From Pseudomonadota bacterium (lineage in GTDB: Bacteria; Pseudomonadota; Alphaproteobacteria; Rhodobacterales; Rhodobacteraceae): a DNA stretch of 59,779 nt. A model generated the notes under the pieces. The model ran no database searches, had not been told where the DNA came from, and was given only the letters and a program-made list of their open reading frames with translations. Location: NCBI GenBank assembly GCA_018240425.1, contig JAFEFU010000047.1, positions 1 to 59,779 of the forward strand, read 5' to 3'. Numbering within the stretch: position 1 is the stretch's first letter; each line of letters begins with the position of its first letter. A program made the translations under genes and the position numbers. This document shows, piece by piece, positions 42,508-52,018 of this stretch.

Positions 42508-43387
42508 GAACGACCTCCAGATGCTTCTGCAGGCGCTTGCCGTAGGCCTGGCTGACCCGGTCGAAGATGATGGCAATGCCGACGATGGCAAGACCGTTGA
42601 ACACGCCGAGGGTGAAATACTGGTTGGCGATGGCCTTCAGCACCGGCTGGCCAAGCCCCTGCACACCGATCATGGAGGCGATGACGACCATCGCCAGCGC
42701 CATCATGATGGTCTGGTTGATGCCGGCCATGATGGTCGGCAGGGCCAGCGGCATCTGCACGTTCTTCAGTTTCTGCCAGCCCGACGAACCGAAGGCGTCG
42801 GCGGCCTCGAGCACATCGCGGTCCACCTGGCGGATGCCGAGGTTGGTCAGCCGGATCATCGGCGGGATCGCGTAGACCACCACGGCGATCAGGCCGGGAA
42901 CCTTGCCGATGCCCAGAAGCATGACCACCGGGATCAGATAGACGAAACTCGGCATGGTCTGCATCACGTCCAGGATCGGGTTGACCAGGTGCTGAAGCCG
43001 GTCGGACCTGGCCATGACGATGCCGATGGGAAGGCCAAGAACGATCGACAGGACCGTGCAGACGAAGATCATCGAGATCGTCTTCATCGTGTCCTCCCAC
43101 ATGTCGAAGAAGCCGATCAGCAGCAGCGTGACGACGGCGCTGGCCACGATGCGCCAGCTGCGGCTGGCCAGCCACGAGATCACCGCCACGATCAGCAGGA
43201 TGATCGGCCAGGGCGTCCCGGTCATGAAGCGCTCGGACTGGATCAGGAAATACTGCAGCGGCTCGAAGAAGGCCTCGATCGAATCGCCATAGGCGCGCGT
43301 GAAGGTCCGGAACCCCTCGTCGATCGTCTTCTTCAGCAACAACAGCGTGTCGTCGTTCATGTGTGGAAAGCGTGTCAGCCAGTCCAT
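42500..43387 (-). CDS. proW: Glycine betaine/proline betaine ABC transporter permease ProW
   Basis: This 295-residue permease has about six helices after an N-terminal amphipathic region. It carries the family motif LNPILDVMQTMPSFVYLIPVVMLLGIGKVPG (here VNPILD...) and the coupling region EAADAFGSSGWQKLKNVQMPLALPTIMAGINQT. The start at 43387 was chosen as the first Met of the homologous region after a G-rich site; an upstream in-frame GTG/ATG would add 36 residues of non-membrane sequence. It forms the channel with ProV and ProX. Confidence 0.92.
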   Translation of the reverse strand: MDWLTRFPHMNDDTLLLLKKTIDEGFRTFTRAYGDSIEAFFEPLQYFLIQSERFMTGTPWPIILLIVAVISWLASRSWRIVASAVVTLLLIGFFDMWEDTMKTISMIFVCTVLSIVLGLPIGIVMARSDRLQHLVNPILDVMQTMPSFVYLIPVVMLLGIGKVPGLIAVVVYAIPPMIRLTNLGIRQVDRDVLEAADAFGSSGWQKLKNVQMPLALPTIMAGINQTIMMALAMVVIASMIGVQGLGQPVLKAIANQYFTLGVFNGLAIVGIAIIFDRVSQAYGKRLQKHLEVVHG

Positions 43388-43462
43388 TACTCGGCCCCCC
43401 CGGGTCTTGTCGCACCGGACTGCCAGCCCGGTGCGGAAATTGCCATGCGGCAGAATGACAGA

Positions 43463-43495
43463 ATGCGGGGCGGCCACTTCGGGCCCGCCCCGCAT
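43463..43495 (-). terminator. Intercistronic hairpin between proX and proW
   Basis: ATGCGGGGCGG and CCGCCCCGCAT form a perfect 11-bp stem around an 11-nt loop, right after the proX stop on the transcribed strand. Without a U-tract it most likely protects the proX message or gives partial read-through. Confidence 0.65.
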
Positions 43496-43512
43496 CCCGT
43501 CCCTTCAGCGCA

Positions 43513-44514
43513 TCACAGCGCCGACTTGACCTTTTCGGCAACCTCGGGCGAGACCCATTTCGTCCAGAGGTCCGGGTTCTCCTTGAGGAAGTGCTTGGCG
43601 CCATCCTCGCCGGTGGCCTGATTGTCCGCCATCCAGCTCAGGATCGTGTTGACGGTCTCGTTCTTCAGGGTGCGGGCCTTGAGATATTCCATGACCGCAG
43701 GATCGGCCCGGTCGGCGAACTTCTTGCTGACCAGCGTGTCGACCTCGTCGACCGGCCAGTCGTTCGGCTTGGGATCGGGGCAGTCGGCGACGGTGTTGCA
43801 GCGCTTCCACTCGGCGGCGTCATAGGGCACGCCGTAGCCGAGCTTGACCATCGCATACTTGCCCAGAAGCGCGGTCGGCTCCCAGTAGTAGCCCATCCAG
43901 CCTTCCTTGCGCTCGTAGGCCTTGGCGATCGAACCGTCGAGCCCGGCGGCCGAGCCGGTGTCAACCAGCGTGAAGCCGGCCTTCTCGGCCCCGTAGGCCT
44001 TGAAGAGCTGCGCGGTGATCACCGTGCCCCCCCAGCCCTGCGGCCCGTTGAACACCGCGCCCTTGGACGGGTCTTCCGGCGCGGGGAACAGCTCGGGGTG
44101 CTTGAGCGCGTCGCCGATGGTCTTGATGTCGGGATGGGCGTCGGCGACGTATTTCGGGATCCACCAGCCCTGCACGCCGCCGTCGCTCAGCACGCCCGAG
44201 ACCTTTTCGATCTTGCCTTCGGCCAGGCCGCGCTTGGACACCTCGGGGACGTTGTTCACCCAGGCTTCGGGCGCGATGTCCGGCTCGCCCTTCTCGACCA
44301 TCGAGGTGATGGTCGGCACGGTGTCGCCCACCACGAGGTCGGCGCTGCAGCCATAGCCGTTGTTGAGGATGAACTTGTCCACGTTGGCGAGAAACTCGGC
44401 CGACTGCCAGTTCATGTTGGCAATGGTGACGCTGCCGCATTCGGCCGAGGCAACCCCCGCGCCCGCAACGAAAAGCGCCAGGGCGGCGCCGGTCGATGAT
44501 AGTAGTTTCTTCAT
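43513..44514 (-). CDS. proX: Glycine betaine/proline betaine ABC transporter substrate-binding protein ProX
   Basis: This 333-residue protein has a signal peptide (MKKLLSSTGAALALFVAGAGVASAE, cleavage about residue 24) and the OpuAC-type fold. It includes aromatic positions typical of a quaternary-ammonium cage: GWWIPKYVAD, GYYWEPTALLG and NMNWQSAEF. It should bind a betaine. A TetR gene lies just upstream in the same direction, and an N-demethylase gene lies beyond it in the other, so the imported betaine is probably catabolised rather than only used for osmoprotection. Confidence 0.92.
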   Translation of the reverse strand: MKKLLSSTGAALALFVAGAGVASAECGSVTIANMNWQSAEFLANVDKFILNNGYGCSADLVVGDTVPTITSMVEKGEPDIAPEAWVNNVPEVSKRGLAEGKIEKVSGVLSDGGVQGWWIPKYVADAHPDIKTIGDALKHPELFPAPEDPSKGAVFNGPQGWGGTVITAQLFKAYGAEKAGFTLVDTGSAAGLDGSIAKAYERKEGWMGYYWEPTALLGKYAMVKLGYGVPYDAAEWKRCNTVADCPDPKPNDWPVDEVDTLVSKKFADRADPAVMEYLKARTLKNETVNTILSWMADNQATGEDGAKHFLKENPDLWTKWVSPEVAEKVKSAL

Positions 44515-44627
44515 GGGTTCCTTCCTCCAGTTGGTGGTGTCGAATCCTGTCTCTGCCAGCCTGTGCCGCGGCACGGGGCAGGGGTTCCGCGCCGGTTTCA
44601 CCTGGCGCCGGAGGGCGGCCCGCGCGG

Positions 44628-45293
44628 TCATTGAACCATCCCGGGATCAGCCGCGCCCTGCTGGCGCGGATCGTACCCCCGGCGCGCAAAGAAGCGGTCC
44701 AGGTCGCGCGCCTGCGGACACTCGCCGGTGAAGATCCGGACGTAGTCGGGCACACGCAACATGCGCTGCGCCTCGCCCTCTTCGGTCCTCATGCTGATGT
44801 AGCCGATCTGGGTAAGATAAAGGGTTCGCGCCCTGACATCGGCCGGCATCTCGTCATGGCCAAAGCGCCGGAACATGGCCTTCAGCGCCTCGATGCGCAC
44901 CGCGTCCGCCTCCGCGACTTCCACCGCCACTTCGGGCGACCGCAGGGCCCAGGCGCGCACCGCGTATTCACAGCGGGAATCGAACAGCGCGGCATCATGC
45001 CAGCAGTCGAAGACGTTCAGCGCCGCCTCGACGATGTTTTCCGCATAGGCCTGCGCCTGCCGGACCAGATTCCCGGTGTTCTTGCTGCGCCAGCGTTCCA
45101 GCACGGCGGCCAGCAGCTCCTCGCGGTCCTGGAAGAACCAGTAGAAGCTGGTCCGTGACAGCCGCAGCTTCTGGGCCAGCGTCTGGATGCGCACGGCCTC
45201 GATCCCCGAGTCGATCAGGCTGTCGAACGCGGCGTCCAGCCAGAGTTCCTTCGATCCCCGCCAGCCGCTGTCATTGGCCGATTGCGTCATCAT
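44628..45293 (-). CDS. TetR-family regulator of the betaine uptake/demethylation locus
   Basis: This 221-residue protein has an N-terminal TetR helix-turn-helix (FDSLIDSGIEAVRIQTLAQKLRLSRTSFYWFFQDREELLAAVL, residues about 24-66) and a C-terminal helical ligand domain (SPEVAVEVAEADAVRIEALKAMFRRFG). Two adjacent ATGs (45293 and 45290) can start it. It is divergent from the N-demethylase gene and directly upstream of proXWV, so it can control both units from the palindromes at 45332-45374. The inducer is likely the transported betaine or a breakdown product. Confidence 0.87.
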   Translation of the reverse strand: MMTQSANDSGWRGSKELWLDAAFDSLIDSGIEAVRIQTLAQKLRLSRTSFYWFFQDREELLAAVLERWRSKNTGNLVRQAQAYAENIVEAALNVFDCWHDAALFDSRCEYAVRAWALRSPEVAVEVAEADAVRIEALKAMFRRFGHDEMPADVRARTLYLTQIGYISMRTEEGEAQRMLRVPDYVRIFTGECPQARDLDRFFARRGYDPRQQGAADPGMVQ

Positions 45294-45331
45294 GGGGTCA
45301 CGATAGAGGCCGCGCGGGCTTGGCGCAACAG

Positions 45332-45374
45332 GAATGTACGACGACGTAAGCAAAGTTGACACATGTGTACATTC
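45332..45374. promoter_or_regulatory. Promoter and nested operator palindromes of the N-demethylase operon
   Basis: TTGACA (45356-45361) is a consensus -35, with a poor -10 about 18 bases on (TAGCCA). It is overlapped by the perfect palindrome ACACATGTGT (45359-45368). Outer inverted 8-mers GAATGTAC (45332-45339) and GTACATTC (45367-45374) bracket it. An operator sitting on the -35 suits repression by the divergent TetR protein. Confidence 0.6.
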
Positions 45375-45420
45375 TCTGCTAGCCAACATCCGTTGCCCCC
45401 GCATGCTCCCGGATGCCGCC

Positions 45421-47460
45421 ATGACGCACGACCCGCTTCTTCAGCCCTTCCAGTTGAAGCACCTCACCTTGCGAAACCGGATCATGACCACGGCGCACGA
45501 GCCGGCCTATTCCGAGGACGGCATGCCCAAGGAGCGCTACCGGGCCTATCATGTGGAACGCGCCAGGGCCGGCATCGCGCTGACCATGACGGCGGGTTCC
45601 GCGGTGGTGTCGCGCGACAGCCCGCCGGCCTTCGGCAACCTGCTGGTCTATCGCGACGAGGTCGTGCCCTGGCTGCGGGATCTGGCGGACGCCTGTCACG
45701 AGCACGGCACCGCGGTGATGATCCAGCTGACGCACCTGGGTTGGCGCACCCGCTGGGACGAGGGGGACTGGCTGCCCTCGGTGTCGCCGTCCCACGCGCG
45801 CGAGCCCGCCCACCGCGCCTTTCCCAAGAAGCTCGAGGACTGGGACATCGAGCGGATCATCGAGGACTACGCGGATGCGGCCGAACGGATGCAGGCGGCG
45901 GGCCTCGACGGGATCGAGCTGCAGGCCTACGGGCATCTCATCGACGCCTTCTGGTCGCCCCTCGCCAACCGGCTCGACGGGCCCTATGGCGGCGACACGC
46001 TCGACAACCGGATGCGCTTCTCGCTCGACGTGCTGCGCGCCGTGCGCGGGCGCGTCGGGCCCGACTTCATCGTCGGCATGCGTTACACAGCCGACACGAC
46101 GATCCCCGGCGGGCTGGACCGGCAGGAAGGGATCAATGTCACCCGCGCCTTGCAGGACAGCGGCATGGTCGATTTCCTCAACATCATCCGCGGCCACACC
46201 GCCACCGATGCGGCCCTGACCGACGTCATCCCGATCCAGGGCATGGCGAGCGCGCCCCATCTCGACTTCGCGGGCGAGATCCGCGCGATGACCGGGATGC
46301 CCACCTTCCACGCCGCCAGGATCCCCGATGTCCCGACCGCGCGCCACGCGATCGCCAGCGGCAAGCTCGACATGGTGGGAATGACGCGCGCACACATCGC
46401 CGATCCCCATATCGTGCGCAGGATCGTGGAGGGCCGCGAGGACGAGATCCGGCCCTGCGTCGGCGCGAACTACTGCCTTGACCGGATCTATCAGGGCGGC
46501 TCGGCCTTCTGCCTGCACAATGCCGCCTCCGGCCGGGAACTGACCATGCCGCACGACATTCCCAAGGCCGAAAGCCGCCGCCGGATCGTCGTCGTCGGTG
46601 CCGGTCCGGCCGGGCTCGAGGCGGCGCGCGTCGCCGCCGAGCGCGGCCACGAGGTTGTCGTGCACGAGGCCGCCAGCCAGCCCGGCGGCCAGGTGCGGCT
46701 GACCGCGCGAAGCCCGCGCCGGCGCGAGATGGCAAGCATCATCGACTGGCGCCTGGCGCGGTGCGAGGCCCTGGGCGTGGTGGTCCACTTCAACAGCTGG
46801 GCGGACGCCGGAACGGTCATGGCGGAACGCCCAGACGTGGTGATCGTGGCCACGGGCGGCTATCCGCAGACAGAGATCCTGACGGCGGGCAACGATCTGG
46901 TCGTGTCGGCCTGGGACATCATCTCGGGCGACGCCAGGCCGGGCGCGAATGTCCTGGTCTTCGACGACGTCGGCGACCATGCCGCGCTGCAGGCCGCCGA
47001 GTTCATCGCGGCCGCCGGCGCCCGGCTCGAGATCATGACGCCGGACCGCACCTTCGCGCCCGAGATCATGGGGATGAACCTTGTGCCCTACATGCGCTCG
47101 CTCCAGAAGCTGGACGCCACCCTCACCGTCGCCAGCCGCCTCGAGGCGGTCGCGCGCGCGGGCAACGGGCTTGTCGCGCGCATTGGCAGCGACTATGTCG
47201 ACGCGCCGCGCGAACGGCATGTCGACCAGGTGGTGGTGAACCACGGCACCCTGCCGATGGACGAGCTCTACTTCGACCTCAAGCCCCTGTCGCGCAACCT
47301 CGGCGCCGTCGACTATGCCGCGATGCTGGACGGCAAGCCACAGGAGCAGGTCCGCAATCCCGGCGGAACCTTCCAGCTTTTCCGCATCGGCGACGCGGTT
47401 TCCGCCCGCAACACCCATGCGGCCATCTATGATGCGCTGCGGCTGGTGAAGGATCTCTGA
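45421..47460 (+). CDS. N-demethylase-like FMN/Fe-S/FAD oxidoreductase (N-methylproline demethylase type)
   Basis: This 679-residue protein combines an old-yellow-enzyme TIM barrel ([32 protein letters not shown] at the start) with a cysteine cluster near 345 and a NAD(P)/FAD-type domain ([10 protein letters not shown], about 392-401). The opening resembles stachydrine/N-methylproline demethylases of rhizobia and Paracoccus. The Fe-S motif reads C-V-G-A-N-Y-C...C: the usual second Cys is Ala. ATG 45421 was chosen over 45403 and 45334 by family length. It is followed one base later by the aconitase-X gene and driven from the TetR-controlled promoter. Confidence 0.87.
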   Translation: MTHDPLLQPFQLKHLTLRNRIMTTAHEPAYSEDGMPKERYRAYHVERARAGIALTMTAGSAVVSRDSPPAFGNLLVYRDEVVPWLRDLADACHEHGTAVMIQLTHLGWRTRWDEGDWLPSVSPSHAREPAHRAFPKKLEDWDIERIIEDYADAAERMQAAGLDGIELQAYGHLIDAFWSPLANRLDGPYGGDTLDNRMRFSLDVLRAVRGRVGPDFIVGMRYTADTTIPGGLDRQEGINVTRALQDSGMVDFLNIIRGHTATDAALTDVIPIQGMASAPHLDFAGEIRAMTGMPTFHAARIPDVPTARHAIASGKLDMVGMTRAHIADPHIVRRIVEGREDEIRPCVGANYCLDRIYQGGSAFCLHNAASGRELTMPHDIPKAESRRRIVVVGAGPAGLEAARVAAERGHEVVVHEAASQPGGQVRLTARSPRRREMASIIDWRLARCEALGVVVHFNSWADAGTVMAERPDVVIVATGGYPQTEILTAGNDLVVSAWDIISGDARPGANVLVFDDVGDHAALQAAEFIAAAGARLEIMTPDRTFAPEIMGMNLVPYMRSLQKLDATLTVASRLEAVARAGNGLVARIGSDYVDAPRERHVDQVVVNHGTLPMDELYFDLKPLSRNLGAVDYAAMLDGKPQEQVRNPGGTFQLFRIGDAVSARNTHAAIYDALRLVKDL

Positions 47461-47461
47461 C

Positions 47462-49150
47462 ATGGCCGAGATGCCCGCCCGCAGCATCCTTGCCGGCACC
47501 GCCGACGGCCCCGTCATCGCATCGGCCGAGGCGCTGAGCTTCTGGGGCGGGGTCGATCCCGCCACCGGCGCGGTGATCGACGCGCATCACCCGCTGCACG
47601 GCACCTGCCTGACCGGCAGCATCCTGATGATGCCGACCAGCCGCGGCTCCTGCTCGGGATCGGGCGTGCTTCTCGACCTCGTGCTGACCGGACGCGCCCC
47701 GGCGGCGCTGGTGTTCTCGGAAGCCGAGGACGTGCTGACGCTCGGTGCGCTGATCGCAGCCGAGCTTTTCGACATTCGGCTGCCGGTCCTGCGCCTCGCG
47801 CCTCAGGCCTTCGCGGCCCTGTCGCAGGCCCGGTCGGCGCGGATCGGCGAGGGGTCGATCACGGCCGACGGCGTGACCCTGCCGGTCAGCCCGCCAGCCA
47901 CCTCGACACTTGCGCTCGGCGATGGCGACCGCGCCATCCTCGACGGGCGCGACGGCATGGCCGCACAGCAGGCCATGCGCATCATCTGCGCCATGGCGGC
48001 CCAGCAGGGCGCCCGCAGCCTGGTGGACGTGACACAGGCCCATATCGACGGCTGCATCTATGCCAGTCCGGCGAACCTCACCTTTGCCGAAAGGATGGCC
48101 GATCTCGGCGCGCGCGTCCGCGTGCCCACGACGATGAACGCCATTTCGGTTGACCGCGCCAACTGGCAGGCGCAGGGTGTGCCGCCTGCCTTCGGCGACC
48201 CCGCCGCGGGCCTCGCCGACGCCTATGTGCGCATGGGCTGCCGGCCGACCTTCACCTGTTCGCCCTACCTGCTCGACACCGCACCGCAACACGGCGAATC
48301 GGTCGCCTGGGCAGAGTCGAACGCCGTGATCTTCGCCAATTCGGTGCTTGGCGCGCGGACGGCGAAGCACCCTGATTTCCTCGACCTCTGCATCGCGCTG
48401 ACGGGCCGCGCGCCGCTTTCTGGCGTCTATCTCGACGCCCACCGCAAGGCGGGCTGCATCATCGACGTGGATCTGCCCCAAGGCATCGACGACGCCTTCT
48501 GGCCGCTGGTCGGCTATCTGGCCGGCCATGCCGCGCCCGACCGCATCCCGCTCTTGCGCGGGCTGGCGCCGGGGCGGCCGTCGCGCGACGACCTCAAGGC
48601 GCTCTGCGCCGCCTTCGGCACCACATCGGCGGCGCCGATGCTGCACATCGAGGGCGTGACGCCCGAAGCCGAAGGTGCCGCGGCCGCCGGTGCCGTCCAC
48701 CTGACGATCACCCGCGCCGACATGGCGGCGATGTGGAAGACGCTCAATTCCGGGCCGGAACAGGTGGAACTGGTGGCCATCGGCAGCCCGCACGCCTCGC
48801 TGGCCGAGTGCCGGATGCTGGCGGATGCTCTCGACGGCCGCAAGCCTCGCCCCGGCGTCGCGGTCATCGTGACGGCGGGCCATCAGGTGATCGCCGGGGC
48901 GCGCAGCGACGGCACGCTGGCGCGGCTCGAGCAGGGTGGGGTGCAGGTGCTGCCCGACCTGTGCTGGTGCTCGATCTCCGAGCCGGTCTTCCCGACGCGG
49001 ACCCGCGCGGTCATGACCAATTCCGGCAAGTACGCGCATTACGGTCCCGGCCTCTCGGGACGGCCGGTCCGCTTCGGCAGCCTCGCCGATTGCGTGGCGG
49101 CCGCCCTGACCGGGCATGTTCCGGCGCATCTGCCGGACTGGCTGTCCTGA
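47462..49150 (+). CDS. Aconitase X family protein, fused small and large domains (cis-3-hydroxy-L-proline dehydratase type)
   Basis: The 562 residues join a swivelling small domain (DUF126 type, residues about 1-140: [36 protein letters not shown]) to the large aconitase X domain (DUF521 type, about 160-562). The latter has [20 protein letters not shown] near 265 and the [17 protein letters not shown] segment near 320. Characterised bacterial fused AcnX proteins dehydrate cis-3-hydroxy-L-proline to pyrroline-2-carboxylate; two-subunit archaeal forms act on mevalonate 5-phosphate. Its place one base after an N-demethylase gene suggests that demethylation yields its hydroxyproline substrate. 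Substrate assignment is inference. Confidence 0.85.
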   Translation: MAEMPARSILAGTADGPVIASAEALSFWGGVDPATGAVIDAHHPLHGTCLTGSILMMPTSRGSCSGSGVLLDLVLTGRAPAALVFSEAEDVLTLGALIAAELFDIRLPVLRLAPQAFAALSQARSARIGEGSITADGVTLPVSPPATSTLALGDGDRAILDGRDGMAAQQAMRIICAMAAQQGARSLVDVTQAHIDGCIYASPANLTFAERMADLGARVRVPTTMNAISVDRANWQAQGVPPAFGDPAAGLADAYVRMGCRPTFTCSPYLLDTAPQHGESVAWAESNAVIFANSVLGARTAKHPDFLDLCIALTGRAPLSGVYLDAHRKAGCIIDVDLPQGIDDAFWPLVGYLAGHAAPDRIPLLRGLAPGRPSRDDLKALCAAFGTTSAAPMLHIEGVTPEAEGAAAAGAVHLTITRADMAAMWKTLNSGPEQVELVAIGSPHASLAECRMLADALDGRKPRPGVAVIVTAGHQVIAGARSDGTLARLEQGGVQVLPDLCWCSISEPVFPTRTRAVMTNSGKYAHYGPGLSGRPVRFGSLADCVAAALTGHVPAHLPDWLS

Positions 49151-49171
49151 CCGCGCGGCGGCCCCTCCGGG

Positions 49172-50059
49172 TCAGAGCTTCAGGACCGTCTTGCGGGCCA
49201 GAAGGCCCTGCGGCCGGAACAGCAGCACCGCGATCACCAGCATGATCGCCACGGCATCGCGGTAGGGCAGCCAGGCCTCGGGCAGCCAGGCCTGGAGCAT
49301 GACCTCGATGAAGCCCAGGAGGAAGCCGCCGGCGACGGCGCCGGTCAGGCTGCCAAGACCGCCGATGATCGCGGCGATGAAGGCCTTGAGCACCGGCAGG
49401 AAGCCCATCAGCGGATCGACCGACCCGCGCTGCGCCACCCACAGAAGCCCCGCCACACCGGCAAGCAGCCCCGAGATGGCGAAGGCGGTGGCCACGACCC
49501 CGTTGGCGCGCAGGCCCATCAGCCGGACGATGGCGAAATCCTCGGCCGCGGCGCGCATGGCGCGGCCGGCCACGGTGCGATTCAGGAACAGGGTCAGCCC
49601 GGCCAGCATCAGCGCCGTGGTGGCGATCGAGATCGACTGGATGATGCCCAGATGCAGCGGCCCGATGTTGATGACCCCCGACAGAGCCGCAGGCATCGGC
49701 ACCGGCACCGGGCGGGCCGAGATGAAGTTCTGGAACAGCACCCGCAGGATGGCGCTGACCGCGAACGAGGTCAGAAGCAGCGTGGTGCCGCTTGCCCCGC
49801 GCACCGGCCGGAAGGCCACCCGCTCCATCACCACGGCAAGCAGCACCGGCGCGGCGACGGCAAGGATAATCGCCAGCGGGAAGGGCAGGGCGGCGGCCAG
49901 CGCGAAGGCCATGACATATCCGGCCGTCGTCATCAGCTCGCCATGCGCGAAGTTGATGAGCCCGATGATCGAGAACACCACGGCAAGCCCGAGCGCGAGG
50001 AGCGCATAGGTGCCGCCGAGGCTCAGGGCGTTGAGAAGCTGCTGCAGGAAGATGTCCAT
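49172..50059 (-). CDS. livH: Branched-chain amino acid-type ABC transporter permease (LivH-like)
   Basis: This 295-residue permease has eight helices. It starts FLQQLLNALSLGGTYALLALGLAVVFSIIGLINFAHGELMT, the standard LivH opening, and carries the core AAAEDFAIVRLMGLRANGVVATAFAISG and the end FRPQGLLARKTVLKL. It is the last gene of a leftward operon, 1 bp after livF. Cargo of such systems ranges from branched-chain amino acids to amides and betaines. Confidence 0.9.
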   Translation of the reverse strand: MDIFLQQLLNALSLGGTYALLALGLAVVFSIIGLINFAHGELMTTAGYVMAFALAAALPFPLAIILAVAAPVLLAVVMERVAFRPVRGASGTTLLLTSFAVSAILRVLFQNFISARPVPVPMPAALSGVINIGPLHLGIIQSISIATTALMLAGLTLFLNRTVAGRAMRAAAEDFAIVRLMGLRANGVVATAFAISGLLAGVAGLLWVAQRGSVDPLMGFLPVLKAFIAAIIGGLGSLTGAVAGGFLLGFIEVMLQAWLPEAWLPYRDAVAIMLVIAVLLFRPQGLLARKTVLKL

Positions 50060-50060
50060 C

Positions 50061-50783
50061 TCAGGCCCCCAGATAGGCGTCGCGGATTTCGGCCGAGGCC
50101 ATGAGGTCGGCGGCCGAGCCGGAGATCTCGATCCGCCCGTTCACCAGCACATAGCCGCGGTCGGCGATTTCCAGGGCCAGCGCCACGTTCTGTTCGACAA
50201 GCAGGATGGTCAGACCGCGCGACCGCAGGTCGGACACCAGCGCGAAGATGCGGTCCACGATCTGCGGCGCCAGCCCGAGCGAGGGCTCGTCCAGGAGCAG
50301 GATGTCGGGCGAGGACATCAGCGCGCGGGCGATCGACAGCATCTGCTGTTCGCCCCCCGACAGCGAGCCCGCCTTCTGGTCGAGCCGCTCGTTCAGGATC
50401 GGGAACAGCGCCAGCATCTCGGCCCGGGTTTCTGCCAGCGGGCCGCGCCCGGCGTGCTTCGCGCCCCCGAGCAGCAGGTGTTCGGCCACGGTCAGCGTCG
50501 GGAAGATGCGCCTGCCCTCGGGCACCAGCGTCATGCCGCCGCGCACGATCATCTCGGTCGGCAGGTGGGCTATGTCCTGCCCGGAGAAGGCCAGCCGACG
50601 AGCCCGGCGCGGGGCAAGGCCGACCAGCGCGTTGAGGGTCGAGCTCTTGCCCGCACCGTTGGCGCCCAGAAGGGTGACGATCTCGCCCTTCGCGACCGTC
50701 AGGTCGATGCCGCGCACCGCCTCGACCGCGCCGTAGCTGACGGTCAGGCCGGAAACATCCAGAAGCGGGGCAGGGCTTGTCAT
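50061..50783 (-). CDS. livF: Branched-chain amino acid-type ABC transporter ATPase (LivF-like)
   Basis: This 240-residue ATPase is of the LivF class: Walker A GANGAGKSS (Ser in the last position) near residue 38, VPEGRRIFPTLTVAEHLLLG, the signature LSGGEQQMLSIARALM, and LLLDEPSLGLAPQIVDRIF. The second ATPase of the system is fused to the LivM-type permease further upstream. A hairpin lies between it and the binding-protein gene. Confidence 0.92.
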   Translation of the reverse strand: MTSPAPLLDVSGLTVSYGAVEAVRGIDLTVAKGEIVTLLGANGAGKSSTLNALVGLAPRRARRLAFSGQDIAHLPTEMIVRGGMTLVPEGRRIFPTLTVAEHLLLGGAKHAGRGPLAETRAEMLALFPILNERLDQKAGSLSGGEQQMLSIARALMSSPDILLLDEPSLGLAPQIVDRIFALVSDLRSRGLTILLVEQNVALALEIADRGYVLVNGRIEISGSAADLMASAEIRDAYLGA

Positions 50784-50802
50784 CGTGGATCCTCGTTGTG
50801 CG

Positions 50803-50828
50803 CCGGCCCCCGTTGGCGCGGGGGCCGG
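50803..50828 (-). terminator. Intercistronic hairpin between the Liv-type binding protein gene and livF
   Basis: CCGGCCCCCG and CGGGGGCCGG form a perfect 10-bp stem with a 6-nt loop, lying in the 59-bp gap after the binding-protein stop. No U-run follows on the transcribed strand. Confidence 0.65.
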
Positions 50829-50842
50829 TCGGTGCTGCGGCT

Positions 50843-51994
50843 TCAGGGGGCCGGCACGTCGGCGGGGGCGGGCACGCCCTGCTTCACCAGTTCACGCTTG
50901 CCGCCGGTGATGCGCACCAGCGCGACTGAGCGCAGCGGCATCCCCTTGGTGCCGGCATAGGAGATCGCCCCCGTCACCCCCTGCACGTCGGTCAGGCTGG
51001 CGATGGCGTCGCGGATCGCCTTGGGGTCAAGGCTGCCGGCCTTGGTCACCGCCGCGTCGATCACGGTGCCAAGGTCATAGCCGTTGGCGATGTAGACGGT
51101 GTTCGGCTCTTCGCCGGTCTTTGCCTTGTACTTGGCGTTGAACGCGGCCAGAGGGCTGCCCTCGGTGGCAAAGCCCGCGGTCGAGAAGACCACCCCCTCG
51201 ACCAGACCGCCCATGGCGAAGGTCGTCGGGCTGTCGATTCCGTCCGAGCCCAGGACCGGCGTCGTCACCCCGGCGCCGCGCAGCTGCCGCATGAGCGCGG
51301 GGAAGTCGGGTTCATAGGCCGCAGTCATGATCACGTCGGGCTTGGGGTTCATTGCCGCGATCTTGGTGACTTCGGCGCTGAAGTCCTGCTGGCCCATCGC
51401 ATAGGTGCCCTCGCCCAGAAGCGTGCCGCCCTTGGCGGTGAAGGCCTCGCCGAAATACTTCGGCAGCTTCAGCGTATAGGCGGTGTCGGGCGAGGTCAGG
51501 ATATAGGCGGTCTTGTAGCCCTGGCCGATGGCGTACTCGGCCAGCATCGCGGCCTGGACGTTGTCGGCAGGGTAGTTGCCGAACATGTAGTCGCCCACCG
51601 CCAGAGGCAGCGTCGGCGTCGTGGCACAGAACGAAAAGGCGGGGATGCCCGCGGCCTGCGTCACCATCCCCGCGGCGATCGACGGGTCGGCGTCGCAGGG
51701 GGTGATGACGATCTGCACGCCCTCGTCCACCAGTTCCTGCGCGACAAGCGCGGTCTGCGCCGCGTCCGACCGGGTGTCCTTGGCGATCAGCTTGATCGGA
51801 TACTTGCCGGCGATGCCGCCGGCGGCGTTGATCTCGTCCACCCGCATCTGGAAGCCGGCAAGCGATGGCTGGTCATAGGGCGCCAGCGCGCCGGTCTGCG
51901 CCGTCGCAAGGCCGATCTTCAGATCCTCGGCCGGCGCCGGGGCCGCAAGCCCGAGCGCGAGCACGGTCAGCGACAGGGTCATTCCAGGTCTCAT
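50843..51994 (-). CDS. Branched-chain amino acid-type ABC transporter substrate-binding protein (LivJ-like)
   Basis: This 383-residue periplasmic protein has a signal peptide (MRPGMTLSLTVLALGLAAPAPAE) and the Leu/Ile/Val-binding fold: LKIGLATAQTGALAPYDQPSLAGFQMRVDEINAAGGI, VQIVITPCDADPSIAAGMV, YTLKLPKYFGEAFTAKG. A pattern ending in P-A-D-V-P-A-P is lineage-typical. It sits between the permease-ATPase fusion and livF. The ligand cannot be read from sequence; the neighbouring enzymes suggest an amine or amide rather than a branched-chain amino acid. Confidence 0.9.
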   Translation of the reverse strand: MRPGMTLSLTVLALGLAAPAPAEDLKIGLATAQTGALAPYDQPSLAGFQMRVDEINAAGGIAGKYPIKLIAKDTRSDAAQTALVAQELVDEGVQIVITPCDADPSIAAGMVTQAAGIPAFSFCATTPTLPLAVGDYMFGNYPADNVQAAMLAEYAIGQGYKTAYILTSPDTAYTLKLPKYFGEAFTAKGGTLLGEGTYAMGQQDFSAEVTKIAAMNPKPDVIMTAAYEPDFPALMRQLRGAGVTTPVLGSDGIDSPTTFAMGGLVEGVVFSTAGFATEGSPLAAFNAKYKAKTGEEPNTVYIANGYDLGTVIDAAVTKAGSLDPKAIRDAIASLTDVQGVTGAISYAGTKGMPLRSVALVRITGGKRELVKQGVPAPADVPAP

Positions 51995-52018
51995 GGTCGT
52001 TCTCCCGGTTGGTTGTGG

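Noticed and set aside
45379..47565. Open frame of 728 codons antisense to the N-demethylase-like gene
   Set aside because: Low-complexity composition rich in Arg, Gly, His and Asp, no ribosome site, and the opposite strand encodes a complete family protein.
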